From Clostridium sp. K4410.MGS-306 (GTDB taxonomy: Bacteria > Cyanobacteriota > Vampirovibrionia > Gastranaerophilales > Gastranaerophilaceae), in the NCBI GenBank assembly GCA_000980375.1, contig LARD01000017.1:1-64000 (forward strand): a DNA stretch of 64,000 bases. Reading direction: 5' to 3'. The first letter of the stretch is position 1, and the number at the start of each line of letters is the position of its first letter. Below, piece after piece: positions 50,611-60,088 of this stretch. The position numbers were made by a program, and so were the translations under genes. A model generated the notes under the pieces. That model saw only the letters and a program-made list of their open reading frames with translations. It was not told the origin of the DNA and searched no databases.

Positions 50611-51477
50611 GTGAAAAAGTTTTTTGATGACAGGTTTGTATTTAAAATGTTTCTTGCACCCGCATTGCTGGGGACGCTTATTTTTATTGTGCTGCCTGTA
50701 ATTTTTTCGTTTTATTTGAGTTTTTGCAGCTGGGATTTGTTGTCTGACATTAGATTTGTAGGGTTAGAAAATTACAAAGAGCTTTTGACAAGCCCTTCGT
50801 TCTTTTTGATTATTAAAAATACTTTTGTATTTGCGGTTTCTACTGCGGTGATTGCGCTTGTTATCCCGCTTGTTCTGGCTGCTGTTTTGAACAACAAAAT
50901 AAGAGGCACGGAGTTTTTTAAAACAGCATATTTTCTGCCTTTTATCACTCCCATGATAGTTGCAGCCATTGTGTGGGAGTGGATTTTTGACCCCAATATC
51001 GGGTTGTTGAATTATCTTTTAAAAGCACACATAAACTGGCTTTATGACGCGCACACAGCGATGATTGCACTTATTATTGTGTCTTCGTGGAAGCTCATCG
51101 GCTACAACATGGTCATTTTTTTGTCAGGATTTTCTGCAATAAACAACAACATCTACGAGGCTGCAAAAATAGACGGCGCAAGCCCTTTGAGGATATTTTT
51201 TACAATAACGCTTCCGCTTTTGAGCCCAACAATATTTTTTGTACTGGTAATCACCACCATTTCATCGTTTCAGGTGTTTGATCTTATTTATCTCATGACG
51301 CAAGGCGGGCCAATGGATTCTACAAACGTGCTTGTGTACTGGATTTACAAAAACGCCTTTGAATTCTTTAACATCGGTCAGGCCAGCGCAGGTGCTTATA
51401 TTCTGTTTTTGATAATTTTCTTTTTGACAATCATCCAGTGGAAAACAAGAAAAATGTGGGTTTTTAACGAAGATTAG
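50611..51477 (+). CDS. Sugar ABC transporter permease (MalF/UgpA type), orphan
   Basis: 288 residues from GTG 50611. A longer frame reaches back into the opposite-strand mutase gene and is rejected. Six membrane helices. The EAA loop EAAKIDGASPLRIFFTITLPLLSP docks the ATPase. It belongs to CUT1-type permeases for sugars or glycerol phosphate. No partner permease, binding protein or ATPase is nearby, so a second permease and ATPase must be elsewhere, or it is a remnant. The next gene, tilS, is 36 bp away. Confidence 0.85.
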   Translation: MKKFFDDRFVFKMFLAPALLGTLIFIVLPVIFSFYLSFCSWDLLSDIRFVGLENYKELLTSPSFFLIIKNTFVFAVSTAVIALVIPLVLAAVLNNKIRGTEFFKTAYFLPFITPMIVAAIVWEWIFDPNIGLLNYLLKAHINWLYDAHTAMIALIIVSSWKLIGYNMVIFLSGFSAINNNIYEAAKIDGASPLRIFFTITLPLLSPTIFFVLVITTISSFQVFDLIYLMTQGGPMDSTNVLVYWIYKNAFEFFNIGQASAGAYILFLIIFFLTIIQWKTRKMWVFNED

Positions 51478-51513
51478 CAAAAAAAAAATAATTTCGTTAT
51501 AATTGTTTTTGTC

Positions 51514-52869
51514 ATGATTAACAAAGTAAAAAATTTTTTAAAAAAGCACGGTTTAAATGACAGTAACAAAACTTTTGTTGTGGGGTTTTCAGGGGGATAT
51601 GACTCCATGTGCATGCTCGATATCCTGTATCGCATAAGCGAAAAATCAGGGTTCAAACTCATTGCACTGCACCTCAACCACAACTGGCGCGGACGCGAAG
51701 CCGAAATTGAACAGGAAAACTGCGAAAGATACTGCAAAGAAAACAATATCCAAATTTATACGGAAACACTGCCATTAGGCACGCCAAAAACTGAAACTGT
51801 TGCAAGAGAAAAACGTCAGGAATTCTTTAAAAAATGCTACAAAAAATTCAACGCAGACGGGCTTTTTCTTGCGCACACAAAATCCGATAACACGGAAACT
51901 ATTCTCTACAGACTGTCTAAAGGCACGGGAGTGAAAGGTCTATGCGGGATTCTTGAGAATTCAAAGCTCGATTTTTGCGATGTTTACAGGCCGCTTATGC
52001 CATTTTCAAGAAAGGACATTGTGCGTTACTGCACGGCGAACAAACTCGTCCCCAACAACGATTCGAGCAATTTTGACACAAAATACGCACGCAATTTTTT
52101 GCGCCATCAGATAATTTCCGAGCTCAAAACCATCAACCCCAAAATTGAAGACGTTATTTTAAACCTCTCTAAAATTGCAATTTCAGAGCAGAATATTATT
52201 AAAGAATACCTGTCAAAAATCAAAACACAGGTCACGGACAAAAAAGAAGGGTTTTTTGTAACAGAAAAATTCGTTGAGCTTTCACAGGATGTGCAAAACA
52301 AGTTTATACTGGATTTTTTAATTGAGCACAATCTGGATTATGACTCCAAAAAAGTGGACGAAATTTATGAATTTATACAAAAAAATGCAAACCGAAAATC
52401 AGGCAAAACTCTGTCTTTAACAAAGGATTTGTGGCTGTTTGTGTCAAAAGAAAAAATCTGCACAATCGAAGACCTTGAGCCTGCAAAGATTAAAGACGAA
52501 ATAAAAATCGACAAATGCGGCACGTATGTTTTTCATGACAAAATTTTTAAGCTGGAAGAATACAAAGATTCTAAAATGCCGGTCTTTCCACGCTCCAGCG
52601 AGCCTGCGGCATATGTGCAGATTGATGGCAAAATCGATTTTCGTTTACGCACCCGCCTGCACGGAGACGTAATTCAACCCTTTGGTATGAAAGGCACGAT
52701 GAAGCTCAAAAAACTTTTTATAAACAAAGGGATAGAAAAATTTAAACGGGACGAAATTCTCCTCCTGTGCAAAGGACAGGAAATCTTCTGGGCAGCCGGT
52801 GTGTGTGTAAGCGAAAAGCTAAGAGCAGACAAGCTTCCCACGCATGTGTTAAAAATAGAAGACAGGTAA
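51514..52869 (+). CDS. tilS: tRNA(Ile)-lysidine synthase
   Basis: 451 residues. VVGFSGGYDSMCML is the PP-loop (SGGxDS), followed by HLNHNWRGREAEIE and AHTKSDNTETILYRLSKG, the TilS forms. The C-terminal TilS domains follow (TRLHGDVIQPFGMKGTMKLKKLF). It makes lysidine at C34 of tRNA-Ile2. The -10 TATAAT is ten bases before the ATG and there is no SD, so the leader would be three or four bases. It is followed by hpt six bases on, a common order. Confidence 0.95.
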   Translation: MINKVKNFLKKHGLNDSNKTFVVGFSGGYDSMCMLDILYRISEKSGFKLIALHLNHNWRGREAEIEQENCERYCKENNIQIYTETLPLGTPKTETVAREKRQEFFKKCYKKFNADGLFLAHTKSDNTETILYRLSKGTGVKGLCGILENSKLDFCDVYRPLMPFSRKDIVRYCTANKLVPNNDSSNFDTKYARNFLRHQIISELKTINPKIEDVILNLSKIAISEQNIIKEYLSKIKTQVTDKKEGFFVTEKFVELSQDVQNKFILDFLIEHNLDYDSKKVDEIYEFIQKNANRKSGKTLSLTKDLWLFVSKEKICTIEDLEPAKIKDEIKIDKCGTYVFHDKIFKLEEYKDSKMPVFPRSSEPAAYVQIDGKIDFRLRTRLHGDVIQPFGMKGTMKLKKLFINKGIEKFKRDEILLLCKGQEIFWAAGVCVSEKLRADKLPTHVLKIEDR

Positions 52870-52875
52870 AAAATT

Positions 52876-53412
52876 ATGACAGATAGAAAAGTTGAAGACT
52901 TAAAGATTTTATTCTCACAACAGCAGATTGAAAAAAGAACACGTGAGCTTGCTGACGAGATAAACAACACATTTGGAACAATAGAAGATTTAACCATCAT
53001 CTGCGTGCTCAAAGGGTCAAGCATGTTTTTTTGCGACCTGTCAAAATACCTCAAAATGCCTGTTAAAATGGAATTTATAAGGGTTTCGAGCTACGGAAAC
53101 GAAAAAACATCCTCAGGCCATGTACAGGCAATGGATTTGACCCTGCCAAACCTCGAAGGCAAAAACGCCCTGATTGTGGAAGACATTATTGACACGGGCT
53201 GCACAATGAAATTTTTACTCGAGATGCTCTGCCGTACTCACAAGCCCAAAAACCTTAAGGTTGTCACGCTTTTAAACAAAAAAGCAGCACGAAAAACAGA
53301 TATAGAACCTGATTTTTACGGTTTTGAAATTGATGACAAATTTGTTGTGGGCTACGGGCTGGATTACGAAGGCTACATGCGCAACCTGCCGTATGTGGGT
53401 TATTTTGATTAA
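52876..53412 (+). CDS. hpt: Hypoxanthine phosphoribosyltransferase
   Basis: 178 residues. LTIICVLKGSSMFFCDL opens the purine PRTase fold, and NALIVEDIIDTGCTMKFLLE is the PRPP-binding motif. It salvages hypoxanthine and guanine. It sits six bases after tilS, the order of many genomes. Its stop codon shares the palindrome TTAA with the stop of the convergent acyltransferase. Confidence 0.95.
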   Translation: MTDRKVEDLKILFSQQQIEKRTRELADEINNTFGTIEDLTIICVLKGSSMFFCDLSKYLKMPVKMEFIRVSSYGNEKTSSGHVQAMDLTLPNLEGKNALIVEDIIDTGCTMKFLLEMLCRTHKPKNLKVVTLLNKKAARKTDIEPDFYGFEIDDKFVVGYGLDYEGYMRNLPYVGYFD

Positions 53413-54245
53413 ACTCCGGAGCCTTTTGGCATATCAATTTTTTTCAAACGTTTTTCGAGTTTTTTATACCATTTGAGTTTTTGTTTGTACAAATACTCGT
53501 AATCTTCAATGTTGCCGTGTCTGATGTCTTCAAACTGCTTGTCGCAAAGCGCTTCAAAGTTTTTTTCCACACGGTGGGTAAACTCTTTTCTATCAAAATT
53601 ATAATCCGTCAGAATAATCGGCTCACCCACTTCGCAAAGAACTTCGGGCTTGTCTTCTCGAAGGAAAGGATAGTTTACGGCAACAGGTATAAGGTTGACC
53701 CCGCCTGCTTTTTTTGCAACATTTTTTGCAATATAAGCAAGCCCTGTCTGAAACTCGATAGGCCGGTACATAGGAGGACGAATAATGCCCTGAGGGAAAA
53801 TCCATAAAGATTTTTTGTTGTCGCAAAGTTCATCCACCGAATACTGCAAAGCACGCATAGACGCCTGCGGTGATTTTTTGTTAACAGGAAACGCACCTGC
53901 TCTCGCCAGAATCGGAAATCTGTTCATTTCCTCAATCATCATACGGATATCCGTATTAAAAATTCTACGGCAGAGATTGTAGCCCACAATGCCGTCCCAC
54001 CAGTTGTTGTGAGGAGCATAGATTATATTTGCAAACTGCGGGTCTCTTTTGTCGTAGTTTTCTTTATTTTTAATTTTTAAAGAGAAAAATCTGTTTTCGA
54101 GCATGTTGTAAAAGAACTGGTCAGCCACCCATCTCCAAAACGGGGTGGGTTTTGCAGCACGGAATTTTTCGTCAATGTTGCGCAGTTTTGTCGGCGGAAC
54201 ATCCGAATATAATTGCTGATTCTCTTTATGTAGCAAATTTCCCAA
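53409..54245 (-). CDS. PlsC-like 1-acylglycerol-3-phosphate acyltransferase family protein
   Basis: 278 residues. YAPHNNWWDGIVGY is the HxxxxD motif (HNNWWD), IFPQGIIRPP the second block (FPxG), and IPVAVNYPF the later strand. There is no clear membrane segment. It transfers acyl groups onto a glycerol phosphate or related lipid. The acceptor cannot be fixed. The start is a TTG at 54245 with AGGAG ten bases before. Confidence 0.8.
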   Translation of the reverse strand: MGNLLHKENQQLYSDVPPTKLRNIDEKFRAAKPTPFWRWVADQFFYNMLENRFFSLKIKNKENYDKRDPQFANIIYAPHNNWWDGIVGYNLCRRIFNTDIRMMIEEMNRFPILARAGAFPVNKKSPQASMRALQYSVDELCDNKKSLWIFPQGIIRPPMYRPIEFQTGLAYIAKNVAKKAGGVNLIPVAVNYPFLREDKPEVLCEVGEPIILTDYNFDRKEFTHRVEKNFEALCDKQFEDIRHGNIEDYEYLYKQKLKWYKKLEKRLKKIDMPKGSGV

Positions 54246-54327
54246 TCTTCAACTACTCCTATACAGTAATTTTACCTTCTAATTACATTTTTTTGAAGAG
54301 TTTTAATAATTTTTTTACAATTTTAAG

Positions 54328-55602
54328 CTAAAACCTTTGCAATTCGACGGAGTAAACAGGAATTTTTCTCATGTTTTCTTTTTTACCCGCATAAAAATCG
54401 AGGTTTACTTTTTCTGCTGTGTAGATTTCGTCTTTGTCGCTGTAGGTGTATTTGAAAGTATAAGACGGTGACTCGCTGCGAGATTTGAGCGGTGATTTTT
54501 TTGTATAAAATTTGTGGTTAAAGATTTCTTTGCTCTTGTTGTCGTAGCGGAGTTTGGCAATAACAAAAAGAGTATTAAAATCGTGCTTGGATGTATTTTC
54601 TATTTTAAATTTAACTTTAACGGTCTGTTTTGTTTTAAAAAGATTGTTTTTTACTTCGAGTTTTTCAATGTTTATTGTCACATCTTTTTCTGAAATAACA
54701 TATCTTTTTTGGAAAGTTTTTATTGATTTTAGTTTGTGTTTATACAAATCTGTCTCAACATCTTTTCCTTCGCTGTAGTATTGTTTTACCAGCTTTATGA
54801 GTATTTCTTCATATATGTCAAAGTTGATGATACCGGGGGCCAGAGCATAGGTTTTTTCCATGTATTTGTTTGCAATCAGCGGGTCAACGTCTTTGTACAA
54901 AATTGCAAGTTTGTAATACATGATAGGCGTCTCTTTGTAGAGCAGCGCAGTTTCCAGACTTTCTATTGCTTTTAAAACGCTGTGGTGTTTAAAATCCTCA
55001 TCCGCAATTTTGTTGTAACAGTCCAATATGCCCACAACCGCAGAATCTTTTTTGTTAGAATCCACTTTTTTGTAATAGAAAAATGCGATTTTGTACTGTT
55101 TTACAGCGTCGTGGTATTTGTTTTTTTGCCATAAAAGGTCGCCAAGGTTCATGTAAAAATCACCCTTGGCTATTAACAAAGGTTTGTGGTCTGTGTTTTT
55201 GAGCCTTTTAACAATTCGAAGCGCTTTGTTATACTTTCCTGTTTTAAGATAAAGATTAGCCAGACCCAAATAAGAGCTGTACACCCCGTACGGAGACTTA
55301 TCAATAGCTGTTTTGTACTGCTCCTCTGCGTGTTTGTAATCAAACATGAGCTCGTAAAGATTGCCCAAACGCACATGGATGGAGTAATCTCCTGGATTTT
55401 TTTGCGCCTGTTCAGTGTATTTTGTAATAAGATAAGCAATCATTTCATTGTCTTTTGTTGTATTGCTTATTCTTGCGAGCATTCTGGCATGGTGTTCCGC
55501 CACGATTTTTGAACAACCTGTTGCCACCGCCGCCAAAAAAAGTGCCACAAGCAGTGCAATCAAAATTGTTCGCAAGTATTCCAGAATTTCTATTTTACTC
55601 AT
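54328..55602 (-). CDS. Membrane-anchored TPR protein
   Basis: 424 residues. The ATG at 55602 overlaps the mgtC stop by eight bases (ATGAGTAA). Residues 9-31 form one membrane helix (ILIALLVALFLAAVATGC). TPR repeats fill about 60-280 (YSIHVRLGNLYELMFDYKHAEEQY, SSYLGLANLYLKTGKYNKAL and more). The C-terminal part (300-424) is beta-rich. It is a scaffold on the outer face of the inner membrane, and it is coupled to mgtC. No partner is known. Confidence 0.78.
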   Translation of the reverse strand: MSKIEILEYLRTILIALLVALFLAAVATGCSKIVAEHHARMLARISNTTKDNEMIAYLITKYTEQAQKNPGDYSIHVRLGNLYELMFDYKHAEEQYKTAIDKSPYGVYSSYLGLANLYLKTGKYNKALRIVKRLKNTDHKPLLIAKGDFYMNLGDLLWQKNKYHDAVKQYKIAFFYYKKVDSNKKDSAVVGILDCYNKIADEDFKHHSVLKAIESLETALLYKETPIMYYKLAILYKDVDPLIANKYMEKTYALAPGIINFDIYEEILIKLVKQYYSEGKDVETDLYKHKLKSIKTFQKRYVISEKDVTINIEKLEVKNNLFKTKQTVKVKFKIENTSKHDFNTLFVIAKLRYDNKSKEIFNHKFYTKKSPLKSRSESPSYTFKYTYSDKDEIYTAEKVNLDFYAGKKENMRKIPVYSVELQRF

Positions 55603-56305
55603 ACATTTCTTGTATCGAAACTGATTCAATTCCTTCAATCGTGTTCAATTCTTTGTGCAGCGCCTGCACGGGATTTTTGTCAAAGACATCTAATCTGAAA
55701 CTTATTTTCATCATTCCTTCGTTGGAAGAAGAGTTTGATTTGTTTATTTCAAAAATAGAGTTAAACTTTTCAATTATTTTAGAATAAATTGTGTCAGCAG
55801 CCTCAATGGGAGAATAAAAACTTACCTTAAACTTTCTCGGGTTTTTTGTGCCTTTGTGGATATATTGTTTTTCAAAAATTCTGATTAAAACAAGTGTGCC
55901 CACAGCAAGCACCGTGCAGATTATAGCAAGAGAGGTAAACCCGCATCCGCAAGCCATGCCGATACTGGCCGTAATCCATAAAGTAGCAGCAGTTGTGAGC
56001 CCGTAGATTGAATAACCATGCCTTAAAACAGTACCACCGCCGATAAAACCTATCCCTGTCAAAATCTGTGCGGCAATACGCGCCGGATCTGCCTGCGGGC
56101 TGTGCGCAAACACAGGGAATGCGTGGATAGACAGCAATGTAAATATACAAGAGCCCAGACACACGAGCATGTGGGTTCTTAAACCGGCCCATTTGTTTGT
56201 AATTTCACGCTCAAAACCGATTGCAAAACCGAGCACTATAGCGAGCAGTATGTCTAAAAGCATACTTTTTTCTATAATAAGGTTGTTAAATGCCAGATGT
56301 TCCAT
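55595..56305 (-). CDS. MgtC/SapB-family membrane protein
   Basis: 236 residues. LLDILLAIVLGFAIGFERE and the block AQILTGIGFIGGGTVLRHG are the MgtC signature, with four to five membrane helices. A cytosolic ACT-like tail follows (FKVSFYSPIEAADTIY). Some family members act in low-magnesium growth by inhibiting ATP synthase, but most have no proven role. It overlaps the TPR gene. Confidence 0.88.
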   Translation of the reverse strand: MEHLAFNNLIIEKSMLLDILLAIVLGFAIGFEREITNKWAGLRTHMLVCLGSCIFTLLSIHAFPVFAHSPQADPARIAAQILTGIGFIGGGTVLRHGYSIYGLTTAATLWITASIGMACGCGFTSLAIICTVLAVGTLVLIRIFEKQYIHKGTKNPRKFKVSFYSPIEAADTIYSKIIEKFNSIFEINKSNSSSNEGMMKISFRLDVFDKNPVQALHKELNTIEGIESVSIQEMYE

Positions 56306-56371
56306 TTTTTAACTCTTTTCACTTCCGTTAAAACGTATGCACTAATTCTATTTTATACTACCTTGAGCCTG

Positions 56372-57457
56372 TTATCTAACTTTACTCTTAGGGTCTAATA
56401 TGTCTCTTATTGTATCACCTATGAGGTTAAAAGATAAGACTGCAATAAAAATTAAGAAACCTGGTGTCAAAAGCCACGGACGGTATATTATATTCACATA
56501 CTCCTGTGCTTCTTTGAGCATATTCCCCCAGCTTGCATCCGGCTGCTGGATTCCCAGCCCGAGAAAACTCAAACCTGATTCTGCCAGTATGTAAGAAGGA
56601 ACAGAAAGCGTCATTGCAACAATAACATAGCTCAAAGTCTGCGGGAGCAAGTGTTTTACAATAATGCGAAGTTTTGAAGCGCCAATGGATTCGGCTGCCT
56701 GGACAAACTCCTGATTTTTTATGGACAAAACCATACCCCTAACAACACGCGAAAACCCTGCCCAGCCTATCAATGCAAGAATTACCGTTATAAGAGTAAA
56801 ACGCTGAATGCTTGTCATATTTGTGGGTAAAATTGCCGCAAGAATAATCAAAAGATAAAAACTCGGAATAGACATTATTGCCTCGGATACCCTCATCATA
56901 AGGTTATCCGCCACTCCGCCAAGATACCCGGAAATCCCTCCGTAAAGCATTCCAAGAGGAAACGAAATAAACAGCGCCAAAAAACCTATTGTCAAAGATA
57001 TTCTTCCGCCAAAAAGTATACGCGAAAATATATCCCTGCCGTTTATATCTGTGCCGAGCAAAAACAAACGCCCGTCAGGGTCTACTGTTACAAGGTGTCT
57101 TTCCATGGGGATCAGACCCAGAAATTTATACTTTTCACCCTTGGAAAAGAATTTTAAATAATACTTTTTGCTCCTGTCCAGTTTGTAAGTAATTTTGAGC
57201 TCCTCGGGGTTAAAGTATCTTTTGTAGTTGTATGTATACGGACGCGAAAGCTTGCCGTTTTCGTCAATAGTAAAAATCTTTGACGGAGGAACATATGCCC
57301 TGTGGCGGTCGGAAAACTCTTTTGAATACGGAGCAAGAAAATCCGCAAACAAAATGCCCAGATACAGTATCAAAAGTACAACAAGCGCTGTGGAAGCGTA
57401 TTTGTCTTTAAAAATCTGTGAGCCAAAAAGTTTTTTAAATAAATTTTTTGTTTCCAT
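56372..57457 (-). CDS. Dipeptide/oligopeptide ABC transporter permease (OppC/DppC type)
   Basis: 361 residues. A first membrane helix (23-42), then a periplasmic insert of about 100 residues with DLFLLGTDINGRDIFSRILFGGRISL, five further helices and the EAA loop (AAESIGASKLRIIVKHLLP). The start overlaps the oppB stop by one base (TGATG). The insert before the conserved GTDxxGRD is long for the family. No binding protein or ATPase is adjacent. Confidence 0.9.
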   Translation of the reverse strand: METKNLFKKLFGSQIFKDKYASTALVVLLILYLGILFADFLAPYSKEFSDRHRAYVPPSKIFTIDENGKLSRPYTYNYKRYFNPEELKITYKLDRSKKYYLKFFSKGEKYKFLGLIPMERHLVTVDPDGRLFLLGTDINGRDIFSRILFGGRISLTIGFLALFISFPLGMLYGGISGYLGGVADNLMMRVSEAIMSIPSFYLLIILAAILPTNMTSIQRFTLITVILALIGWAGFSRVVRGMVLSIKNQEFVQAAESIGASKLRIIVKHLLPQTLSYVIVAMTLSVPSYILAESGLSFLGLGIQQPDASWGNMLKEAQEYVNIIYRPWLLTPGFLIFIAVLSFNLIGDTIRDILDPKSKVR

Positions 57458-58425
57458 CAGCTCACACTCACTCTCGGGTCAACAAGTTTCAACAAGATAT
57501 CTGCAAGCAGATTGCCCAAAACGAGCATTATCGTACCCATCATCAAAGAAGCCATAACAAGATTGATATCGGATTTCATAACAGCCTCGAGTATCAAACG
57601 TCCGAGCCCCGGGTACTGAAAAACATACTCCGTAAGCGCCGCCCCGCTCAAAAGAGACGCAAACTCAAACCCCAGCAGCGTAACCATGGGGTTGATGGCA
57701 TTTCTTAGTGCGTGTTTGTATACAACTTTGTTCTCGCTCAAGCCTTTTGCACGTGCAAATTTAACATAATCCGACCCTAAAACATCAAGCAGATTGCCTC
57801 TCATCTGTCTTTGCAATCCTGATAAAGAAATAGTAAACAAAACTATCACAGGCAGCACAAGGTGATGAGCTATATCAATTACCTTACCAGCAGGGCCAAG
57901 ATTGGAAAAATTGTAAGAAGTAAGGCCGCCTGTCGGGAACCAGCCTGTTTTTACAGCAAATATCAAAAGCAGCAACGCAAAGAAAAACGAAGGAATTGCC
58001 ATACCTATACTCGTTACAACGGTCAGTATCCTATCCACAGGCTTTTTCCAGTTCAAAGCAGCATAAATCCCAAGCGGTATGCCAACCAGCCACGTGAGCA
58101 AAATCACCACCGTTGTGAGCAAAAGAGTATTAGGGATTCTCTCCCATAGTTTTGTACTGACTTTTTCTCCCGTCACGGTGACACCGAGGTCGCCTTTTAA
58201 AAAGCTTTTGAGCCACAAGCCGTATTGAACAATTTTAGGTTTGTCGAGCCCCAGTCTTTGTTGCTCGGATTTTAGAGTCTCCTGTGAGATTGAAGGATTA
58301 AGCCTTAATTCACCAAGAGGGTCTACGGGGCTTAGTCTGATTATAAAAAAGCTTATTATCGACACCAGAAACAAAAGAGGTATCGCCTGAAGCAGTCTTT
58401 TTAAAATATACACAAATATTTGCAT
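57457..58425 (-). CDS. Dipeptide/oligopeptide ABC transporter permease (OppB/DppB type)
   Basis: 322 residues, six membrane helices. MQIFVYILKRLLQAIPLLFLVSIISFFIIRLSP is the OppB start, and ARAKGLSENKVVYKHALRNAINPMVT the EAA loop. It is the first gene of the oppB-oppC pair. It is leaderless by position (ATG six bases after TAAAAT, with TTGCAA 16 bp upstream). Confidence 0.92.
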   Translation of the reverse strand: MQIFVYILKRLLQAIPLLFLVSIISFFIIRLSPVDPLGELRLNPSISQETLKSEQQRLGLDKPKIVQYGLWLKSFLKGDLGVTVTGEKVSTKLWERIPNTLLLTTVVILLTWLVGIPLGIYAALNWKKPVDRILTVVTSIGMAIPSFFFALLLLIFAVKTGWFPTGGLTSYNFSNLGPAGKVIDIAHHLVLPVIVLFTISLSGLQRQMRGNLLDVLGSDYVKFARAKGLSENKVVYKHALRNAINPMVTLLGFEFASLLSGAALTEYVFQYPGLGRLILEAVMKSDINLVMASLMMGTIMLVLGNLLADILLKLVDPRVSVS

Positions 58426-58431
58426 ACAACT

Positions 58432-58459
58432 ATTTTACAGGACTGTTTGAGTTTTGCAA
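58432..58459 (-). promoter_or_regulatory. oppB promoter, leaderless type
   Basis: Minus strand: -35 TTGCAA (58459-58454), 16-bp spacer, -10 TAAAAT (58437-58432), six bases, then ATG. Confidence 0.65.
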
Positions 58460-58471
58460 TTAGTTTGTTGT

Positions 58472-59998
58472 TTAATTTTTGCTCATAAGATTCAAACCGT
58501 TAAAGATTGCCTTTACGTTTGCTTTTAGTGTGCTTTCATCCTTGCCTCTGGCAAGAATTGTCCTTCCGTCAAGGTCTTCAAAATGAATAACGGTCATGGC
58601 TGTAGCACCGGAACCAAAAATTCTTCCGTCAACAGCATATTGCTCGTAATCCACCAGTTTTTGAGGGTAACCGGCCTGTTTTAAAGCAGAAAGACATGCA
58701 TCCAAAGGCCCGTTGCCCTGTGCGTTCATGTCAAAAAATTCTGTTTTGTGGAAAAATTTGAGGTTAAACATGTTTTCAGCGAGTTTTTCAAACGCCACAA
58801 GCCTGAAATCACCTTTGACATTGAATACTTCGTTAAAGTAAATATCAATAATATTTCTTGCAGGAAGTTCGCCGACCTTTTGCGCTGCTTCTTTAACAAT
58901 TGGTGTAATTCTGACAGCTTCTTGTATTGTAATGGGATAACCGGCATCAGAAATAATCTCAAACACCGCTGTTTTGCCTGACTGGCTTGTGAATCCGATT
59001 TTTTCATCATCTTTTCTACCGATGAGAGTCGGATGAATCGGCCTGTAGGCGCCTTTTTCCATGTCTTTTGTCTTAACCGCACCGTCTTGATGGATACCGC
59101 TTCTGTGAGCAAGTGCTTCAGGCCCTATGAGAGGAGCTTTTTCAGGTATTTCTACTTTTGACATGTCTGACACAACAAGAGCAAGCTCATAAATTTCGCC
59201 AAGGTTCAACGGCACATCCACGCCGCTGTTGTGCAGCCCCACCGCAACCTCGTACATGTTGGTGTTGCCCGCACGCTCACCAAGACCGTTTAACGAACAT
59301 TCCAACTGTGTTGCACCTGCAAAATAGCTTTCTATTGTTGCAGCAGTAGCCATTCCAAGGTCATTGTGGCAGTGCACGGCAATCATTATGTCTTTTGGCA
59401 GTGCTTGATAAACTTTTTCTACCATGTCCACAAAAGTTTTTACCCTTGTTCTTTCAACGGTGTTGGGAAGGTTTATTACGGTCGCACCGGCTTTTACAAC
59501 ATCTTTTAATGTATCAATTACATAATCGAGATTTTCCATGCAATCGCCAAAATGCTCTACAGAAAACTGCACTTCGCCTTGTTTTGATACTTTTTGGATT
59601 TTTTCTTTTGCAAATGTAACAGCCTCAATGGCAGTTTTTCGCACCTGCTCAGGTTTTTTATTGAGCACGTATTTCATATTAAACGGGCTCATTGCAATAA
59701 ATGTGTGCAATCTCGGTCTTTTGCAAAAAGATATTGCTTCGACTGCAGTTTCGATATCATGTTCTACAGCACGTGCCAAAGCACTTATCACAAGATTTTG
59801 GGGTGCAATTTGAGCAAGCCTTTTTACAGCTTCAAAATCCATTTCAGCTGCTGCCGGAAATCCTGCTTCCACAGCCTGAACACCAAATTTGACGAGTTTG
59901 TCAAAGATAAATTCTTTTTCTTTTAAGTTCCACGGTTTTTTAAGAGACTGGTTTCCGTCCCTTAATGTAATATCATAAAAAAATGGTTGCCTTGTCAT
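58472..59998 (-). CDS. leuA: 2-isopropylmalate synthase-family enzyme (DRE-TIM)
   Basis: 508 residues from ATG 59998; a longer frame to 60067 is rejected as its first 23 residues overlap the promoter. YDITLRDGNQS is the catalytic metal motif (xRDGxQ), VHCHNDLGMATA the second (HxHND), and NGLGERAGNTNM the third. The C-terminal LeuA regulatory domain is present (about 390-508). 2-isopropylmalate synthase of leucine synthesis is most likely; citramalate synthase or homocitrate-type relatives are possible. No other leu gene is nearby. Confidence 0.82.
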   Translation of the reverse strand: MTRQPFFYDITLRDGNQSLKKPWNLKEKEFIFDKLVKFGVQAVEAGFPAAAEMDFEAVKRLAQIAPQNLVISALARAVEHDIETAVEAISFCKRPRLHTFIAMSPFNMKYVLNKKPEQVRKTAIEAVTFAKEKIQKVSKQGEVQFSVEHFGDCMENLDYVIDTLKDVVKAGATVINLPNTVERTRVKTFVDMVEKVYQALPKDIMIAVHCHNDLGMATAATIESYFAGATQLECSLNGLGERAGNTNMYEVAVGLHNSGVDVPLNLGEIYELALVVSDMSKVEIPEKAPLIGPEALAHRSGIHQDGAVKTKDMEKGAYRPIHPTLIGRKDDEKIGFTSQSGKTAVFEIISDAGYPITIQEAVRITPIVKEAAQKVGELPARNIIDIYFNEVFNVKGDFRLVAFEKLAENMFNLKFFHKTEFFDMNAQGNGPLDACLSALKQAGYPQKLVDYEQYAVDGRIFGSGATAMTVIHFEDLDGRTILARGKDESTLKANVKAIFNGLNLMSKN

Positions 59999-60005
59999 AA
60001 AATTA

Positions 60006-60034
60006 ATTATATATTTTTTGTGTAAAATTAACAA
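60006..60034 (-). promoter_or_regulatory. leuA promoter, leaderless type
   Basis: Minus strand: -35 TTGTTA (60034-60029), 17-bp spacer, -10 TATAAT (60011-60006), seven bases, then ATG. No SD. Confidence 0.65.
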
Positions 60035-60088
60035 CAATGTGGAATCATGATGGTATAATAGAAACATAAAAATTTTGGGAGTTTAGTA

